A stretch of DNA of 64,000 bases, from positions 1,110,218 through 1,174,217 of the forward strand of contig CP075365.1 in assembly GCA_019454125.1 (NCBI GenBank), read 5' to 3'. This stretch comes from Fimbriimonadaceae bacterium. Lineage in GTDB: Bacteria > Armatimonadota > Fimbriimonadia > Fimbriimonadales > Fimbriimonadaceae. Below the pieces are notes generated by a model, which made no database searches, had not been told where the DNA came from, and worked only from the letters and a program-made list of their open reading frames with translations. The position numbers were made by a program, and so were the translations under genes. Below, piece after piece: positions 40,428-49,923 of the stretch (position 1 is the first letter of the stretch; each line of letters opens with the position of its first letter).

Positions 40428-41909
40428 GTGACGCGCTATGTGACCAGCGTCGGGATGGAGGTGCACGCGGAGCTGCTCACGGAGAGCAAGATGTTCTGCC
40501 GGTGCGCGGTGGCTTTCGGCGGGGAGCCGAACACCCGGGTCTGCCCGGTGTGCCTGGGCATGCCCGGCACCCTGCCTGTGCCGAACCGAACGGCGATCGA
40601 GATGGTGCTGCGAACGGCGCTCGCCTTCAACTGCAAGGTCGCCTACGACAGCGTCTTCCACCGGAAAAACTACTTCTATCCGGACTTGCCGAAGGGTTAC
40701 CAGGTGAGCCAGTACGGCGAGACGAACCCGCTCGGCTACTGGGGCTACCTCGAGATCCCGGCCGCCGACGGCGGCGAGAAGAGGGTCAAGATCCGGCGCA
40801 TCCACCTTGAGGAGGATACGGGCAAGCTGCTCCACCTGCCCGGCGGCGGCAGCGGGGTCGACTACAACCGCGCGGGGGTGCCGCTCATGGAGATCGTCAC
40901 GGACTTCCCGCCGGACATCACCAGCCCGGACGAGGCGCGCGACTATCTCGTCCAGCTCCGCCTCACCCTGCTCTACCTTGGGGTCACCGACGGCCGCATG
41001 GAACAGGGGAGCCTGCGCTGTGAGCCGAACATCTCGATCCGACCCGAGGGGAGCGAAGATTACGGCACGAAGACCGAGCTGAAGAACCTCAACTCCTTCC
41101 GGAGCGTGCAGCTCGGCGTCGAATACGAGACCAAGCGCCAGGCACAGGTCTACGAGGATGGCGGCCGAGTGCTGCAGGAGACACGCGGCTGGAACGAGGG
41201 CACGCTCAGTAGCTACGCGATGCGCACGAAGGAGACGGAGGCGGACTACCGCTATTTCCCATGCCCCGACTTAATCCCGATGCACTTCGACGAGGAGTAC
41301 ATCGAAGGCTTGCGCGCAAGCCTGCCCGAGCTGCCGCTGGCTAAGCAACGGCGATACCAGCGGGAATACGCCCTGAGCGACTACGACGCCGGCGTGCTGG
41401 TGGCCGACCAGGCCTGGGCGAAGTTCTTTGAGGAAGCCGTGCGCCAGGGCGGCGAACCTAAAGCGGTCACGAACTGGATGAACGGTGACTTTATGCGGCT
41501 GCTCAAAGAGACGGGCCAGTCGGCCCGGTTCGACGGCTCGCTGGACCCGGAAGGGCGCGAGGTGAGCGTCATGACCCCGGCCCACATCGTCGACCTCGCC
41601 GACCTCACCGCCCGCGGTGTGGTGAACTCGAAGGTGGCAAAGACGCTGCTGGAGGACTCGTTCCAGAGCGGCGCGATGCCAAGCAAGCTCGTCGAGGAGC
41701 GGGGCTTGACCCAGATCAGCGACGACTCTTTCATCCGCGACGCGGTGGCGAAAGTGATCGCGGAGAATCCCGGGCCGGTCGAGAACTTCCGCGGCGGCAA
41801 GGAGGGCGTGATCGGCTTCCTTGTCGGCGCCGTGATGAAGGCCACGCAGGGCCGGGCCAACCCGGCCATGGTCCAGCAGGAACTCCGCGACCAGTTGGGG
41901 CGGTCGTGA
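40428..41909 (+). CDS. gatB: Asp-tRNA(Asn)/Glu-tRNA(Gln) amidotransferase subunit B
   Basis: 493 residues. GatB is the kinase/amidase partner in the GatCAB complex, converting mischarged Glu-tRNA(Gln) and Asp-tRNA(Asn) to the amides. Landmarks: [22 protein letters not shown] with zinc-binding Cys, [63 protein letters not shown] and the C-terminal YqeY-like domain with [13 protein letters not shown]. Full length. The GTG start is the only possible one near the family N-terminus. Its stop overlaps the GTG of the TPR gene by 4 bases. The presence of a tRNA-Asn gene in the window fits, but gatA and gatC are elsewhere. Confidence 0.97.
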   Translation: MTRYVTSVGMEVHAELLTESKMFCRCAVAFGGEPNTRVCPVCLGMPGTLPVPNRTAIEMVLRTALAFNCKVAYDSVFHRKNYFYPDLPKGYQVSQYGETNPLGYWGYLEIPAADGGEKRVKIRRIHLEEDTGKLLHLPGGGSGVDYNRAGVPLMEIVTDFPPDITSPDEARDYLVQLRLTLLYLGVTDGRMEQGSLRCEPNISIRPEGSEDYGTKTELKNLNSFRSVQLGVEYETKRQAQVYEDGGRVLQETRGWNEGTLSSYAMRTKETEADYRYFPCPDLIPMHFDEEYIEGLRASLPELPLAKQRRYQREYALSDYDAGVLVADQAWAKFFEEAVRQGGEPKAVTNWMNGDFMRLLKETGQSARFDGSLDPEGREVSVMTPAHIVDLADLTARGVVNSKVAKTLLEDSFQSGAMPSKLVEERGLTQISDDSFIRDAVAKVIAENPGPVENFRGGKEGVIGFLVGAVMKATQGRANPAMVQQELRDQLGRS

Positions 41910-42511
41910 GGCCGCACCTCAGCCCGCACGGGCTTTGGAAGCGGGCAGGCGCCTTGATGGTGCTGCCTTTCGTCGTAGCCTCCTTGGAGGCGGGGGCGCA
42001 AGAGCCGCCGCAGCCTGAGGACCGGTCCGAGGCGATCTACCAGCGCGCGGCGGGCCGGATGGAGGAGCTTAACGACGCCTGGTTCCGGGACGGCGAGTTC
42101 CCGCGGATCAACCAGTCGCTGCGGTTCTTGGTCGAAGCAGACCCGAGGGACGAGGAGCGTGCGAGCGACCTCATCTGGATGCTCGGCAACGTCGAAGAAC
42201 GGACGGAAGCGTTCGCCTACGCAATCCGCTTCAAGAACGCGAACCCCGACTACGCCGACGCGGCCTACTATGAGGCGCAGCTTTGGTTCAATGCGAAGGC
42301 CTACACCCGAGTCGTGCCCCTTCTGGAGCCTGCGCTCAGGATGACCCCGCCGCCCCACGTGAACGCGCTGCGCTTCCTGGCCCATTCCTATAACCGGCTC
42401 GGCTATTACGAGGACGCGGTGCGCGTCTGGGACATGGTGGTCCATCGCAACCCGAACGACGGCGCGGCCAAGAAGAACCGGGCCGACATCCTCAAGAAGT
42501 GGCGCGGCTGA
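41906..42511 (+). CDS. exported TPR-repeat protein
   Basis: 201 residues with an N-terminal signal-like segment (residues 14-32, ending EAGAQ) and three to four tetratricopeptide-like helical pairs over 50-195 ([65 protein letters not shown]). TPRs are scaffolds for protein-protein contacts. The start is a GTG that overlaps the gatB stop. The coupling to gatB looks like a compact operon rather than a functional link. Partner unknown. Confidence 0.85.
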   Translation: MRPHLSPHGLWKRAGALMVLPFVVASLEAGAQEPPQPEDRSEAIYQRAAGRMEELNDAWFRDGEFPRINQSLRFLVEADPRDEERASDLIWMLGNVEERTEAFAYAIRFKNANPDYADAAYYEAQLWFNAKAYTRVVPLLEPALRMTPPPHVNALRFLAHSYNRLGYYEDAVRVWDMVVHRNPNDGAAKKNRADILKKWRG

Positions 42512-42580
42512 GCGACCGTTCGGGCCGCTGCGGCGTCTAACGGTTTAGGGGTCGCATGGACGCTGCCCCGAGGAAACACG

Positions 42581-43072
42581 ATGGCGAAGGAACGCTTTAC
42601 ACCCCTCGACCTTGAGCGGGTGCAGATCCCCACGACTCTGCGTGGCTACCACCGCGAGACGGTCGACCGCTTGGTCGCCGGAGTCGCCGAGCAACTCGAG
42701 TCCTTGCTGGTCGAAGTGAAGGAACTGCGGCGGCTGAACGAACTCGCGAGCAAGGAACTCGAGCGGTTCCGCGCCCAAGAGGCCACATTGCGCGAGGCGC
42801 TGGTGCTGGCCCAAAAAGCGGCGGACGACACCCGCACGGCCGCAAGGCGCGAGGCCGATTCTGCGGTAGAAGCGGCGCGCCTGGAGGCTTCGGAAATCCG
42901 GCAGAAGGCGCTTGAGGCGACGGCCGCGGCCCACTGGGAGCTGCAGAAGCTGGACGACGAGAAGCGCGCGTTCGAGGCGCGGTTCCGGGCCCTGCTCCAC
43001 GAGCACCTGGAACGGCTCGGCCCCGCAAAGCCTGTCCTTGAGGTCGCCGCCGCCGACGCCTTTGCGAGCTGA
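42581..43072 (+). CDS. DivIVA-domain coiled-coil protein
   Basis: 163 residues. The N-terminal 20-30 residues read FTPLDLERVQIPTTLRGYHRETVDRLV, the DivIVA pattern of a short crossed-loop segment that inserts in curved membranes, with GYHRETVD replacing the usual GYD-x-x-E-V-D. The remainder is a long Ala/Glu/Leu/Arg coiled coil. DivIVA proteins mark cell poles and septa in Gram-positives; in diderms such short homologues are less well studied. AGGAAA 5 bases before the ATG supports the start. Its end overlaps the next gene by 11 bases. Confidence 0.82.
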   Translation: MAKERFTPLDLERVQIPTTLRGYHRETVDRLVAGVAEQLESLLVEVKELRRLNELASKELERFRAQEATLREALVLAQKAADDTRTAARREADSAVEAARLEASEIRQKALEATAAAHWELQKLDDEKRAFEARFRALLHEHLERLGPAKPVLEVAAADAFAS

Positions 43073-43331
43073 GCTCCGAGTCCGGGTGACCCCAAAGGCG
43101 AGCCGCACCAGGGTCGAGTGGGACGATCCTGTCCGGGTTTATGTCACCTCGCCGCCATCCGACGGCGAGGCCAACGAGGCGGTAGTTGCGGCCCTCGCGA
43201 AGGCCCTCCACGTCCCGAAAACCTCGTTGCAGATCATCCGCGGGCAAACGGGGCGGGATAAGACGCTCGCGGTGGAAGGGATATCGGCGGAGGATCTAGC
43301 CGAGCGGGTTCGCGGCCTGCGCGGGGGCTGA
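43062..43331 (+). CDS. DUF167 (YggU family) protein
   Basis: 89 residues from a TTG at 43062. The sequence LRVRVTPKASRTRVEWDDP, then VYVTSPPSDGEANEAVVAALAKAL and IIRGQTGRDKTLAVEG is the complete DUF167 pattern (V-x-V-x-P-x-A-[KS], D-G-x-A-N, G-x-x-x-R-x-K). The family is small and widely conserved, of unknown function. A second TTG at 43038 is also possible. The gene overlaps the DivIVA gene by 11 bases, as yggU-like genes often do behind divIVA/ylm clusters, and its 3' end overlaps the convergent DUF1289 gene by 36 bases. Confidence 0.88.
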   Translation: MRAELRVRVTPKASRTRVEWDDPVRVYVTSPPSDGEANEAVVAALAKALHVPKTSLQIIRGQTGRDKTLAVEGISAEDLAERVRGLRGG

Positions 43332-43508
43332 GCTTGCCATCCCTGCGAGCCTGCCCCGGGCGAGCTCCACCGCCGCCTTGCGTTCTTCTGGTGTCATCGT
43401 TGTCCACGCGCAGATCTCCGCGATCGTCCGTCCACAGCCCTGGCACACTTGCTCGGGATCCAAACGGCAAACCCCCGTACACGGCGAGGGGATGAAGACT
43501 TCGCCCAT
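43296..43508 (-). CDS. DUF1289 small Cys-rich protein
   Basis: 70 residues. It begins MGEVFIPSPCTGVCRLDPEQ and continues with VCQGCGRTIAEICAWTTMTPEERKAV: four Cys in the C-x3-C-x(n)-C-x2-C arrangement and the W-x-x-[ML]-[ST]-x-x-E-[RK] motif of DUF1289, probably a small metal- or Fe-S-binding protein of unknown role. It is monocistronic and convergent with the DUF167 gene (36-base overlap), leaving no space for a terminator between them. Confidence 0.88.
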   Translation of the reverse strand: MGEVFIPSPCTGVCRLDPEQVCQGCGRTIAEICAWTTMTPEERKAAVELARGRLAGMASSAPAQAANPLG

Positions 43509-43558
43509 CCTCTTCGCTATGTACGGGGCGGGAGCCCGAAATGCGTCAGCACCTGCGA

Positions 43559-44227
43559 CTACGGCGAGATCGCGGTGGCGAGGGTAAAGAAGATGCGCTT
43601 GCTGCGCACGCCGATCTGCGCCCGGACCGTGTCGTTCGGCAAGTAGCGCAGGGCAAAGTTTCCATCGGTCCCATCGTATTCGCCGATCACGCTCAGCCGT
43701 GGGGTCAAGAGGAGTTCCGCGCCGCCGATCAGTTTCTCTCTAAAGAGCCCCGAGCCATAGCCGGCGTGGACGCGCACCCCTTGGAACTGGTCTTCAACCG
43801 AGGGCGGGGTGATGATCTGGGCAGAGGCGACGGCATAGAAGGTGGCGTCAAGACGGTCGGCCACGTCGATCACGCCGACCCCGATCTCCACGTTTCGGAA
43901 GTTCGCAGGGACGATGTTGACCTTGCCGTTGGCAAGGACCTCGCCCTCAGTCTTTCCGGTGAGTTCGTAATAGGCGCCACCGACCTCGATGCCCGGGATC
44001 AGGCCATAGTTGGCCACTGCCGAGCGGTCTTGGCCGAGAGTGACGCCGACCATCAGCCTTCCTTGAGGCGTGACATATGCGCTCGGCACGTTGATCAGGC
44101 CGCTCGGGCCGTAAACGGTAGTGAACCGGCTCCGCAAGGCGGCCTCGCCTGTCGGAGGCACCGGTTGGGCAAGTCCCGCCGACACCAAGCAGGCGGTGAA
44201 AACCTGAGCGAGCAGTTTCATCTTCAT
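43559..44227 (-). CDS. exported YjbH-like beta-barrel protein
   Basis: 222 residues from the ATG at 44227 (a second ATG two codons later). The signal peptide (LLAQVFTACLVSAGLAQ) is followed by a beta-rich mature protein starting with TTVYGPSGLINVPSAYVTPQGRLMVGVTLG, the opening of YjbH/exopolysaccharide outer-membrane-type proteins, and ending in repeated amphipathic strands (LSVIGEYDGTDGNFALRYLPN, VRAQIGVRSKRIFFTLATAI). It is probably an outer-membrane barrel linked to polysaccharide secretion, half the size of E. coli YjbH. This supports a diderm envelope. Divergent from the gene at 44386. Confidence 0.7.
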   Translation of the reverse strand: MKMKLLAQVFTACLVSAGLAQPVPPTGEAALRSRFTTVYGPSGLINVPSAYVTPQGRLMVGVTLGQDRSAVANYGLIPGIEVGGAYYELTGKTEGEVLANGKVNIVPANFRNVEIGVGVIDVADRLDATFYAVASAQIITPPSVEDQFQGVRVHAGYGSGLFREKLIGGAELLLTPRLSVIGEYDGTDGNFALRYLPNDTVRAQIGVRSKRIFFTLATAISP

Positions 44228-44291
44228 CGAAGTAGGAAACGACAAAAGCGGCGAAGTCCGAACAGTTAGACTGGGCCCTGGGATTTACAAC

Positions 44292-44320
44292 TTGCGCACT
44301 TGTAGGTCTTCCTATACAAT
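44292..44320 (+). promoter_or_regulatory. candidate sigma-70 promoter of the secreted protein at 44386
   Basis: TTGCGC, 17-base spacer, TACAAT. The spacing is ideal and the -10 matches 5 of 6; the leader would be about 60 bases. A closer TATATC at 44371 is an alternative leaderless -10. Confidence 0.5.
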
Positions 44321-44385
44321 TTTTATGCGTTTTGACTAACCATTAGCTCGGGAACTCACGCGGAGACCCGTATATCGGCATCGAC

Positions 44386-44907
44386 ATGAAACGTTTCGCT
44401 TTGCTATCCGTGGCGGCGATGAGCTTGTCCGGTTTCTCGCTAGCGCAACAATCGGAAGGAGCAGGCGCTTATACGCCAAAACTCCGAGGGATGCCCGTGC
44501 TCGTCATAAGACGGGTCGAGCAGATGGACAACCTAGACCAAGGTGATGCGCTGGGCGCAAACCGCGCTGACTTCTTCGCCGAAGTGACCGTTAACGGCGT
44601 GAAGACCAAGACTGAAGTTTTGGCCAAGGACGATGGGTGGCCCAATTGGGAAATCCCCCTTGATTACAAGACCCGCTATTCGCGGATCACGATACGTCTC
44701 TTAGACGATGACGGCGGTCTGGAACGTCAAGACGACCACGCCGACATTAACCCTAAGCGGGATAAAAAGGACCTGACCTTTACCTATGACCGGTACACAG
44801 GTCGGATCAGCGGCGAAGCCTCTGGGCGACTCAACCAGCCCATCGTCGTCAAAGGTGAAGGCGACGATGACAAAGCCCGCATCACCTTCATGGTCATGAA
44901 GGCTTGA
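44386..44907 (+). CDS. secreted hypothetical protein with C2-like pattern
   Basis: 173 residues. A signal peptide (MKRFALLSVAAMSLSGFSLAQ) precedes a beta-rich domain: PVLVIRRVEQMDNLDQGD, ADFFAEVTVNGVKTKTE, WPNWEIPLDY, ITIRLLDDDGGLERQDD and DINPK. The alternation of strands with acidic loops and the phrase DFFAEVTVNG recall C2-like calcium or phospholipid domains, but no family is certain. It has a good -10 and an intrinsic terminator, so it is a single-gene unit. A/T content is higher than in neighbours. Confidence 0.72.
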   Translation: MKRFALLSVAAMSLSGFSLAQQSEGAGAYTPKLRGMPVLVIRRVEQMDNLDQGDALGANRADFFAEVTVNGVKTKTEVLAKDDGWPNWEIPLDYKTRYSRITIRLLDDDGGLERQDDHADINPKRDKKDLTFTYDRYTGRISGEASGRLNQPIVVKGEGDDDKARITFMVMKA

Positions 44908-44934
44908 CGCCGACTTTTCCCCTGCAAGAACGAG

Positions 44935-44970
44935 CGGCGGCGCCAAACCTCGGTGCCGCCGTTCTTCGTT
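44935..44970 (+). terminator. intrinsic terminator of the secreted protein gene
   Basis: Stem CGGCGGCGCC (44935-44944) with 44952-44961 (one G-U), 7-base loop, then TTCTTCGTT. Confidence 0.8.
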
Positions 44971-44973
44971 CAA

Positions 44974-44986
44974 ACCCCTGAGGGGT
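44974..44986 (+). promoter_or_regulatory. candidate CsoR-type operator (distal)
   Basis: ACCCC-TGA-GGGGT, followed by AT: resembles the G/C-rich pseudo-palindrome bound by CsoR copper repressors. It lies 118 bases ahead of copZ and next to a terminator, so it may be only a hairpin. Confidence 0.3.
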
Positions 44987-45085
44987 ATCGTTGCGCCCAA
45001 GTTCCCTCAGCTTGATTCCGAAGCCGGGATATGATCAGACGGGTAGTGGCGGGAGCGAGGGGAACACGGCCTCAACATCCTGCCT

Positions 45086-45104
45086 TATACCTTCCAAGGG
45101 TATA
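45086..45104 (+). promoter_or_regulatory. candidate copper-repressor operator overlapping the copZ start
   Basis: TATACC, 7 bases, GGTATA: a near-perfect dyad running into the A of the copZ ATG. The sequence TACCTT inside it could be a -10. A repressor here would block a very short or leaderless transcript, as CsoR does at copZA operons. Confidence 0.45.
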
Positions 45105-45322
45105 TGCAACGGTTCATTTTGCAGATCAAAGGCATGACCTGCGCGCATTGTGCGAAGGCGGTCGAGAGCGCGCTCATTCGGGCGCGAGGTGTTGACAGTG
45201 CCAAAGTCGACTGGGAGTCGCACTTCGCGGAGATTACGGGCGAGGACATCGACCTGACGAGTCTCGCGGGCCTGATCGAGCAAGAGGGCTATACGCTCGC
45301 CGGCATCGATTCCTGTGTCTAG
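45104..45322 (+). CDS. copZ: copper chaperone, HMA domain
   Basis: 72 residues: a single heavy-metal-associated domain with the metal-binding GMTCAHC (Cys13, Cys16), followed by the beta-alpha-beta pattern [20 protein letters not shown]. It binds Cu(I) in the cytoplasm and hands it to CopA. It is very close to the size of Bacillus CopZ. The gene overlaps copA by 8 bases, so the chaperone and pump are co-translated. A candidate operator sits on its start codon. It has a slightly extended C-terminus with one extra Cys near the end (SCV). Confidence 0.92.
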   Translation: MQRFILQIKGMTCAHCAKAVESALIRARGVDSAKVDWESHFAEITGEDIDLTSLAGLIEQEGYTLAGIDSCV

Positions 45323-47507
45323 CTCCCCCACCCACACGCAAGAGAGAGCCGTCCACTCGACCGAACTGGAGATCGAGGGCATGAGCTGTGCCTCGTGCGT
45401 CGCCCGGGTCGAGCGTGCCTTGGCCCGCGTCGAAGGGGTCACCGAGGCGAACGTGAACTTCGCCAGCCACACCGGCACGGTCCACCATTCCCAGCGGGTG
45501 GCGCTGGAGAGCTTGGTCGAGGCGGTCGAGGGCGCGGGCTACTCCGCGCGGCCGAGGCGTCCGGAAGGAGACCACGACCATTTGGCCGATGACGGTTCCC
45601 GGCGTGCCCTGGCAGATTTGGCTTTTGGGGCTGCCCTGGCCGTCCCCATCGTGCTGGTCTCGATGCTCTGGCACCCGCGTCCCGTTTCGGTGAACTGGAT
45701 CCTGTTCGCGCTCACGACCCCCGTGGTCTTCTATGCCGGACGGCAGTTCTTCGCGAACGCGGCGAGTGCGCTCCGCCACTTTTCGACCACTATGGACACG
45801 CTCATCGCGATCGGCGCGACGGCGGCGTGGCTCTACAGCCTCTTCGGTTTGCTCGCCTATCCCCAGGACGCCCACGCGCAGAGCGAGCACGTGTACTTGG
45901 AGGTGGGGGCCGGGATCGTGACCCTCGTGCTCTTGGGTCGGTACCTGGAGGCGCGGTCCAAATCGCGAATGTCAGGAGCGATCCGGAAGCTGATGGAGCT
46001 TGCCCCCCGGTCGGCCGTCCGCATTGGGGCTGCCGGCGAAGAAACGTCGGTGCCGATCCGCGAGGTTGCGGTGGGCGACCTTCTCCGGCTCCGCCCGGGC
46101 GAGAAAGTCGCCGTGGACGGGACGGTCGAGTCGGGCGAGACCAGCGTCGACGAATCCATGTTGACGGGGGAGCCGATCCCAGTCGCCAAGCATCCGGGCG
46201 AGCCGCTCAGCGCGGGCACCGTCAACCAGAATGGCACCGTCACCTACCGTGCAAAGCGCGTCGGTTCAGAGACCACGCTCGCCCAGATCATCCGCATGGT
46301 CGAGCGCGCCCAGGGGTCGAAGGCGCCGCTACAGCGCTTGGTCGACCGCGTCTCCGCGGTCTTCGTCCCGATCGTGATCGTCATCGCGCTCGCCGTCTCT
46401 GCCGCGACCTTCGCGCTCGGCGGCAGCCCCGACCAGGCGATCCTGCGCGGCGTGGCCGTCCTCGTGATCGCGTGCCCCTGCGCGCTGGGCTTAGCCACGC
46501 CGACGGCCCTGATCGTGGGAACAGGTCGCGGGGCCGAGCTCGGGATCCTCGTGAAGGACGCGGAGGCGCTGGAACGCGCCGGGACGTTGCGCACCGTGCT
46601 CTTCGACAAGACAGGCACCGTCACCCGTGGGCGGCCCGACCTGACCGACATCCTCACCCTGCATGAATTGAGCGAGGACGAGGCCCTTCGGATCGCCGCG
46701 TCGCTCGAGGCGGGATCGGAACACCCGATCGCCGGCGCCGTGATTCGCGCAGCCCGGGCGCGGGGGGTCGCGCCGAGACCGGTCGTCGGCTTCGAGGCCC
46801 TTCGGGGCCGGGGCATCCGCGGCAAGGTCGATGGCGAGGAGTGGGCGCTCGTGAGCCCCCAGCAAGCCAGGGACGGCCTTGGGGTCGAGGCCGAAGAAGC
46901 CCTGCGCCGCTTGCAGGAGGAAGGGAAGACGGTCTTCGTGCTGCAGGACGCGGCTCGCGTTCGCGCGCTGATCGCGGTGGCGGACGTCATCGACGAGCAC
47001 AGCCGCGAGGCCATTGCCCAACTTTCGCGGTTGGGTCTGGCGACCAAGATGGTCACCGGGGACAGTGAGGCCACCGCCCGCGCGGTCGCCCGCCAGGCGG
47101 GGATCGCCGAAGTCGTCGCCCAGGTCCGGCCAGAAGGAAAGGTGGCGGTGGTGGAAGGTTCGGCGCGCCCAGTCGCCATGGTCGGGGACGGGATCAACGA
47201 CGCGCCCGCTTTGGCTGCCGCCGACCTCGGCATCGCCATGGGCCACGGCACCGACGTCGCCATGGAGACGGCCGGGATGGTGATCTTGCGGACGGACCTG
47301 CGGGCCGTGCCGACCGCGATCCGCCTGTCCCAGGCCACGCTCCGCACGATCCGGTGGAACCTCTTCTGGGCCTTCTCTTACAACGTCGTGATGATCCCGT
47401 TGGCCGCGATGGGCTACCTCAGCCCCATGTTCGCCGCGGCCGCGATGGCGGTCTCCAGCGTCTCGGTCGTGCTCAACTCGCTCCGCCTCCGCCGCTTCTC
47501 CGGATGA
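45315..47507 (+). CDS. copA: copper-translocating P1B-type ATPase
   Basis: 730 residues. One N-terminal HMA domain (GMSCASC, Cys25 and Cys28) precedes eight expected membrane helices; the channel motif [14 protein letters not shown] (Cys387, Cys389) identifies a Cu(I)/Ag(I) exporter. The catalytic motifs are TGEP, DKTGT (phosphorylated Asp431), HP in SEHPIA and [10 protein letters not shown]. It exports monovalent copper to the periplasm. It begins at a GTG that overlaps copZ by 8 bases. No CsoR gene was found nearby, so the repressor is encoded elsewhere. Most family members have one or two HMA domains, so length is normal. Confidence 0.96.
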   Translation: MSSSPTHTQERAVHSTELEIEGMSCASCVARVERALARVEGVTEANVNFASHTGTVHHSQRVALESLVEAVEGAGYSARPRRPEGDHDHLADDGSRRALADLAFGAALAVPIVLVSMLWHPRPVSVNWILFALTTPVVFYAGRQFFANAASALRHFSTTMDTLIAIGATAAWLYSLFGLLAYPQDAHAQSEHVYLEVGAGIVTLVLLGRYLEARSKSRMSGAIRKLMELAPRSAVRIGAAGEETSVPIREVAVGDLLRLRPGEKVAVDGTVESGETSVDESMLTGEPIPVAKHPGEPLSAGTVNQNGTVTYRAKRVGSETTLAQIIRMVERAQGSKAPLQRLVDRVSAVFVPIVIVIALAVSAATFALGGSPDQAILRGVAVLVIACPCALGLATPTALIVGTGRGAELGILVKDAEALERAGTLRTVLFDKTGTVTRGRPDLTDILTLHELSEDEALRIAASLEAGSEHPIAGAVIRAARARGVAPRPVVGFEALRGRGIRGKVDGEEWALVSPQQARDGLGVEAEEALRRLQEEGKTVFVLQDAARVRALIAVADVIDEHSREAIAQLSRLGLATKMVTGDSEATARAVARQAGIAEVVAQVRPEGKVAVVEGSARPVAMVGDGINDAPALAAADLGIAMGHGTDVAMETAGMVILRTDLRAVPTAIRLSQATLRTIRWNLFWAFSYNVVMIPLAAMGYLSPMFAAAAMAVSSVSVVLNSLRLRRFSG

Positions 47508-47554
47508 TTGGGCGTGCACAGGCACCAAAGGCGGCCCCGAGGGGCTAGGGGGAG

Positions 47555-47629
47555 TGGCTGCCGCTGTAGGATTCGAACCTACGACCCGCTGATTAACAGT
47601 CAGCTGCTCTACCACTGAGCTAAGCGGCA
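47555..47629 (-). tRNA. tRNA-Asn (anticodon GTT)
   Basis: Read on the minus strand from 47629: acceptor TGCCGCT/AGCGGCA, D-arm GCTC/GAGC with AGTGGTA, anticodon stem GCTGA/TCAGC with loop CTGTTAA (anticodon GTT), variable GGGTC, T-arm GTAGG/CCTAC with TTCGAAT, discriminator G, and an encoded CCA. All stems are fully paired. The 3' end faces the copA stop 48 bases away, transcribed convergently. It stands alone, not in a cluster. Confidence 0.97.
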
Positions 47630-47759
47630 GTGGAATCGGGATAGTACCAGAGCCGGGCCGTGGGCCGGGCCTGTGGACATAGGAAGGGGCAAGAATCGTG
47701 CCGATCCCACTATCAGATGGGTCCGGAGCTCAAACCGGCCTTGCGATAGACTTCCCAGA

Positions 47760-49877
47760 ATGAACCCGGTCGTGCTCTTCGGCCTTCTCTTTTTCGCCAT
47801 GCCAGACCAGATCGAATACCCTCAGACCAAGAAGGGGGACGTTGTCGACACCTACCACGGCGTGAAGGTGCCGGATCCCTACCGATGGCTCGAGCAACCG
47901 AACACAGAGCCGGACGTCGCGGCTTGGATCGCGGCCCAGAACGCGGTCTCCTTCGGCTTCCTGGACAAGATCGAGGGGCGGGACAGGCTTTACAACGAGC
48001 TGCGTCGCAGGCTCAACTTTGAACGCTTCAGCGTGCCGACCCTGATGGGTGGCAAGGTCTTCTACACCCGGAACGACGGGCTGCAGAACCAAGACGTGCT
48101 CTACGTGGCGGACTCGGTCGACGCCCCGGGACGTGTGCTGCTCGACCCCAACACCTTTAGCGAGGACGGCACCGTCGCCCTCAGCGGCCTTGGCCTGAGC
48201 GAGGACGGAAAGACCCTCGTTTATGGCAAGTCGTCGGCAGGTTCGGACTGGACGACTTTTTACACGATGGACGTCGCCACCGGCGACGAGAAGAGCGCGC
48301 CCGTGCCCTGGACGAAGTTTTCCGAACCGCAGGTCGATAGGGAGGGCAAGGGGTTCTACTACCTGCGTTGGCCGAAGCCGACCGAGAGCGACCAGTTCGT
48401 CAGCGCGAACAAGTCGCCGGAGATCCGCTACCACGCCTTCGGCGTGGACCCGGACGAGGACAGGCTGGTCTATTCGCTGCCGGACAAGCCGGACTGGTTC
48501 ATCGGCCCGTACATGGACGGGACTAGGACGACACTTTGGATCATCATCCACGAGCCGGGGTCGATCAACAACACGGTCAGCTACATCGACTTGACGCAGC
48601 CGGACGCCAAGGCCCAGCCGCTCTTCTCGGTGGCAGACGCCGACTACACGCCGATTTACCGCGAAGGCGATTCGGTCTGGGTCATGACGACCAAGGACGC
48701 GCCGACCGGCAAGATCGTCAAGGTCTCGCTGAAGGAGCCTTCGGCCGAAGACTGGAAGACGGTCGTTCCGGCAGGAAAGGACACGATCCAAGCGGCGAGC
48801 GTGGTGCACCACCGGCTCCTCGTGACGAGGATGCACGACGTCAAGACCGCGGCCGACGTCTTCACGGTGGAGGGCGAGCGCCTGACTGAGATCGAGATGC
48901 CTGGCCCGGGCACGGCCAGCGGTTTCAGCGGCCAGCCTGACGACAAAGTCACGTTCTTTAGCTATACCGACTTGAAGACCCCGGCGACGATCTACAAGTA
49001 CGACGTGGCCGAAGGCAAGGCCGAGGTCTACCGAAAGCCGGACGTGCCGATCGACACGGACCGCTATGAGACCAAGCAGGTCTTCGTGACGGGCAAGGAC
49101 GGCGCGCGCGTGCCGATGTTCTTGGTCCATCGCAAAGGGATCAAGCTCGACGGGACCAACCCGACCCTGCTCTATGGCTATGGCGGCTTCAACGTTTCGC
49201 TACAGCCCTGGTTCAGCAGCGCGCGCACGGTGTGGATGGACATGGGCGGAGTCTGGGCGATGGCGAACATCCGCGGCGGTGGAGAGTACGGCAAGGAGTG
49301 GCACGAGGCCGCGATCAAGACCAATCGGCAGCGCGCCTATGACGACTTCATCGCGTGTGCGGAGTGGCTCATCAGCGAGAAGTACACGAAGCCGGCGCGG
49401 CTCGCCGTGCAAGGCGGCTCCAACGGGGGCCTCCTCGTCGGCGCGGTCATGACCCAGCGGCCGGAGCTCTTCGGGGTGGCGGTCCCCGAAGTCGGAGTGA
49501 TGGACATGCTCCGCTTCAACCAGTTCACGATCGGGAAGGCGTGGGAGTCGGACTACGGCTCGCCGGAGAACGAGGAGGAGTTCAAGGCGCTTCTTCGCAT
49601 CTCGCCCTACCACAACTTGAAGCCGGGCGTGAGATACCCGGCGACGCTGGTGACGACGGCCGATACGGACGACCGCGTCGTCCCGGCCCACTCGTTCAAG
49701 TTCGCGGCGCGCCTGCAAGAAGTCCAGGCGAAGGACGGGCCGCCGGTCCTGATCAGGATCGAGACGAGCGCAGGGCACGGCGGAGGCAAGCCCACCACCA
49801 AGGTTCTGGAGGAAGTGCGCGACGTCTTCGCCTTTATCCTGCACGAGATGGGGATCAAGATCCCGGCGTCCTTCTAA
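47760..49877 (+). CDS. prolyl oligopeptidase family serine peptidase
   Basis: 705 residues from the ATG at 47760. The N-terminal seven-bladed beta-propeller (about 85-420) is inserted in an alpha/beta-hydrolase domain; the first 70 residues match the S9A start (YPQTKKGDVVDTYHGVKVPDPYRWLE). Nucleophile Ser554 lies in GGSNGGLLVG, the acid in TADTDDRVVP and the His in SAGHGGGKPT. It cleaves small peptides after Pro. The N-terminus (VVLFGLLFFAM) may be a weak signal peptide, so the protein is perhaps periplasmic; if the Met at residue 14 is the start, it is cytoplasmic. It is one of several S9-type proteins here. Confidence 0.94.
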   Translation: MNPVVLFGLLFFAMPDQIEYPQTKKGDVVDTYHGVKVPDPYRWLEQPNTEPDVAAWIAAQNAVSFGFLDKIEGRDRLYNELRRRLNFERFSVPTLMGGKVFYTRNDGLQNQDVLYVADSVDAPGRVLLDPNTFSEDGTVALSGLGLSEDGKTLVYGKSSAGSDWTTFYTMDVATGDEKSAPVPWTKFSEPQVDREGKGFYYLRWPKPTESDQFVSANKSPEIRYHAFGVDPDEDRLVYSLPDKPDWFIGPYMDGTRTTLWIIIHEPGSINNTVSYIDLTQPDAKAQPLFSVADADYTPIYREGDSVWVMTTKDAPTGKIVKVSLKEPSAEDWKTVVPAGKDTIQAASVVHHRLLVTRMHDVKTAADVFTVEGERLTEIEMPGPGTASGFSGQPDDKVTFFSYTDLKTPATIYKYDVAEGKAEVYRKPDVPIDTDRYETKQVFVTGKDGARVPMFLVHRKGIKLDGTNPTLLYGYGGFNVSLQPWFSSARTVWMDMGGVWAMANIRGGGEYGKEWHEAAIKTNRQRAYDDFIACAEWLISEKYTKPARLAVQGGSNGGLLVGAVMTQRPELFGVAVPEVGVMDMLRFNQFTIGKAWESDYGSPENEEEFKALLRISPYHNLKPGVRYPATLVTTADTDDRVVPAHSFKFAARLQEVQAKDGPPVLIRIETSAGHGGGKPTTKVLEEVRDVFAFILHEMGIKIPASF

Positions 49878-49885
49878 GGCGACAA

Positions 49886-49923
49886 GACACCGTGCCTTGG
49901 TGCCCTCCGCCAGGCACGGTGTC
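49886..49923. terminator. bidirectional hairpin between convergent genes
   Basis: Twelve-base stem (49886-49897 with 49912-49923) and a 14-base loop. It lies 8 bases past the peptidase stop and overlaps the stop codon of the TfoX gene (49922-49924). The plus strand continues CAAGCCTTCTTCTTC. Confidence 0.7.
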
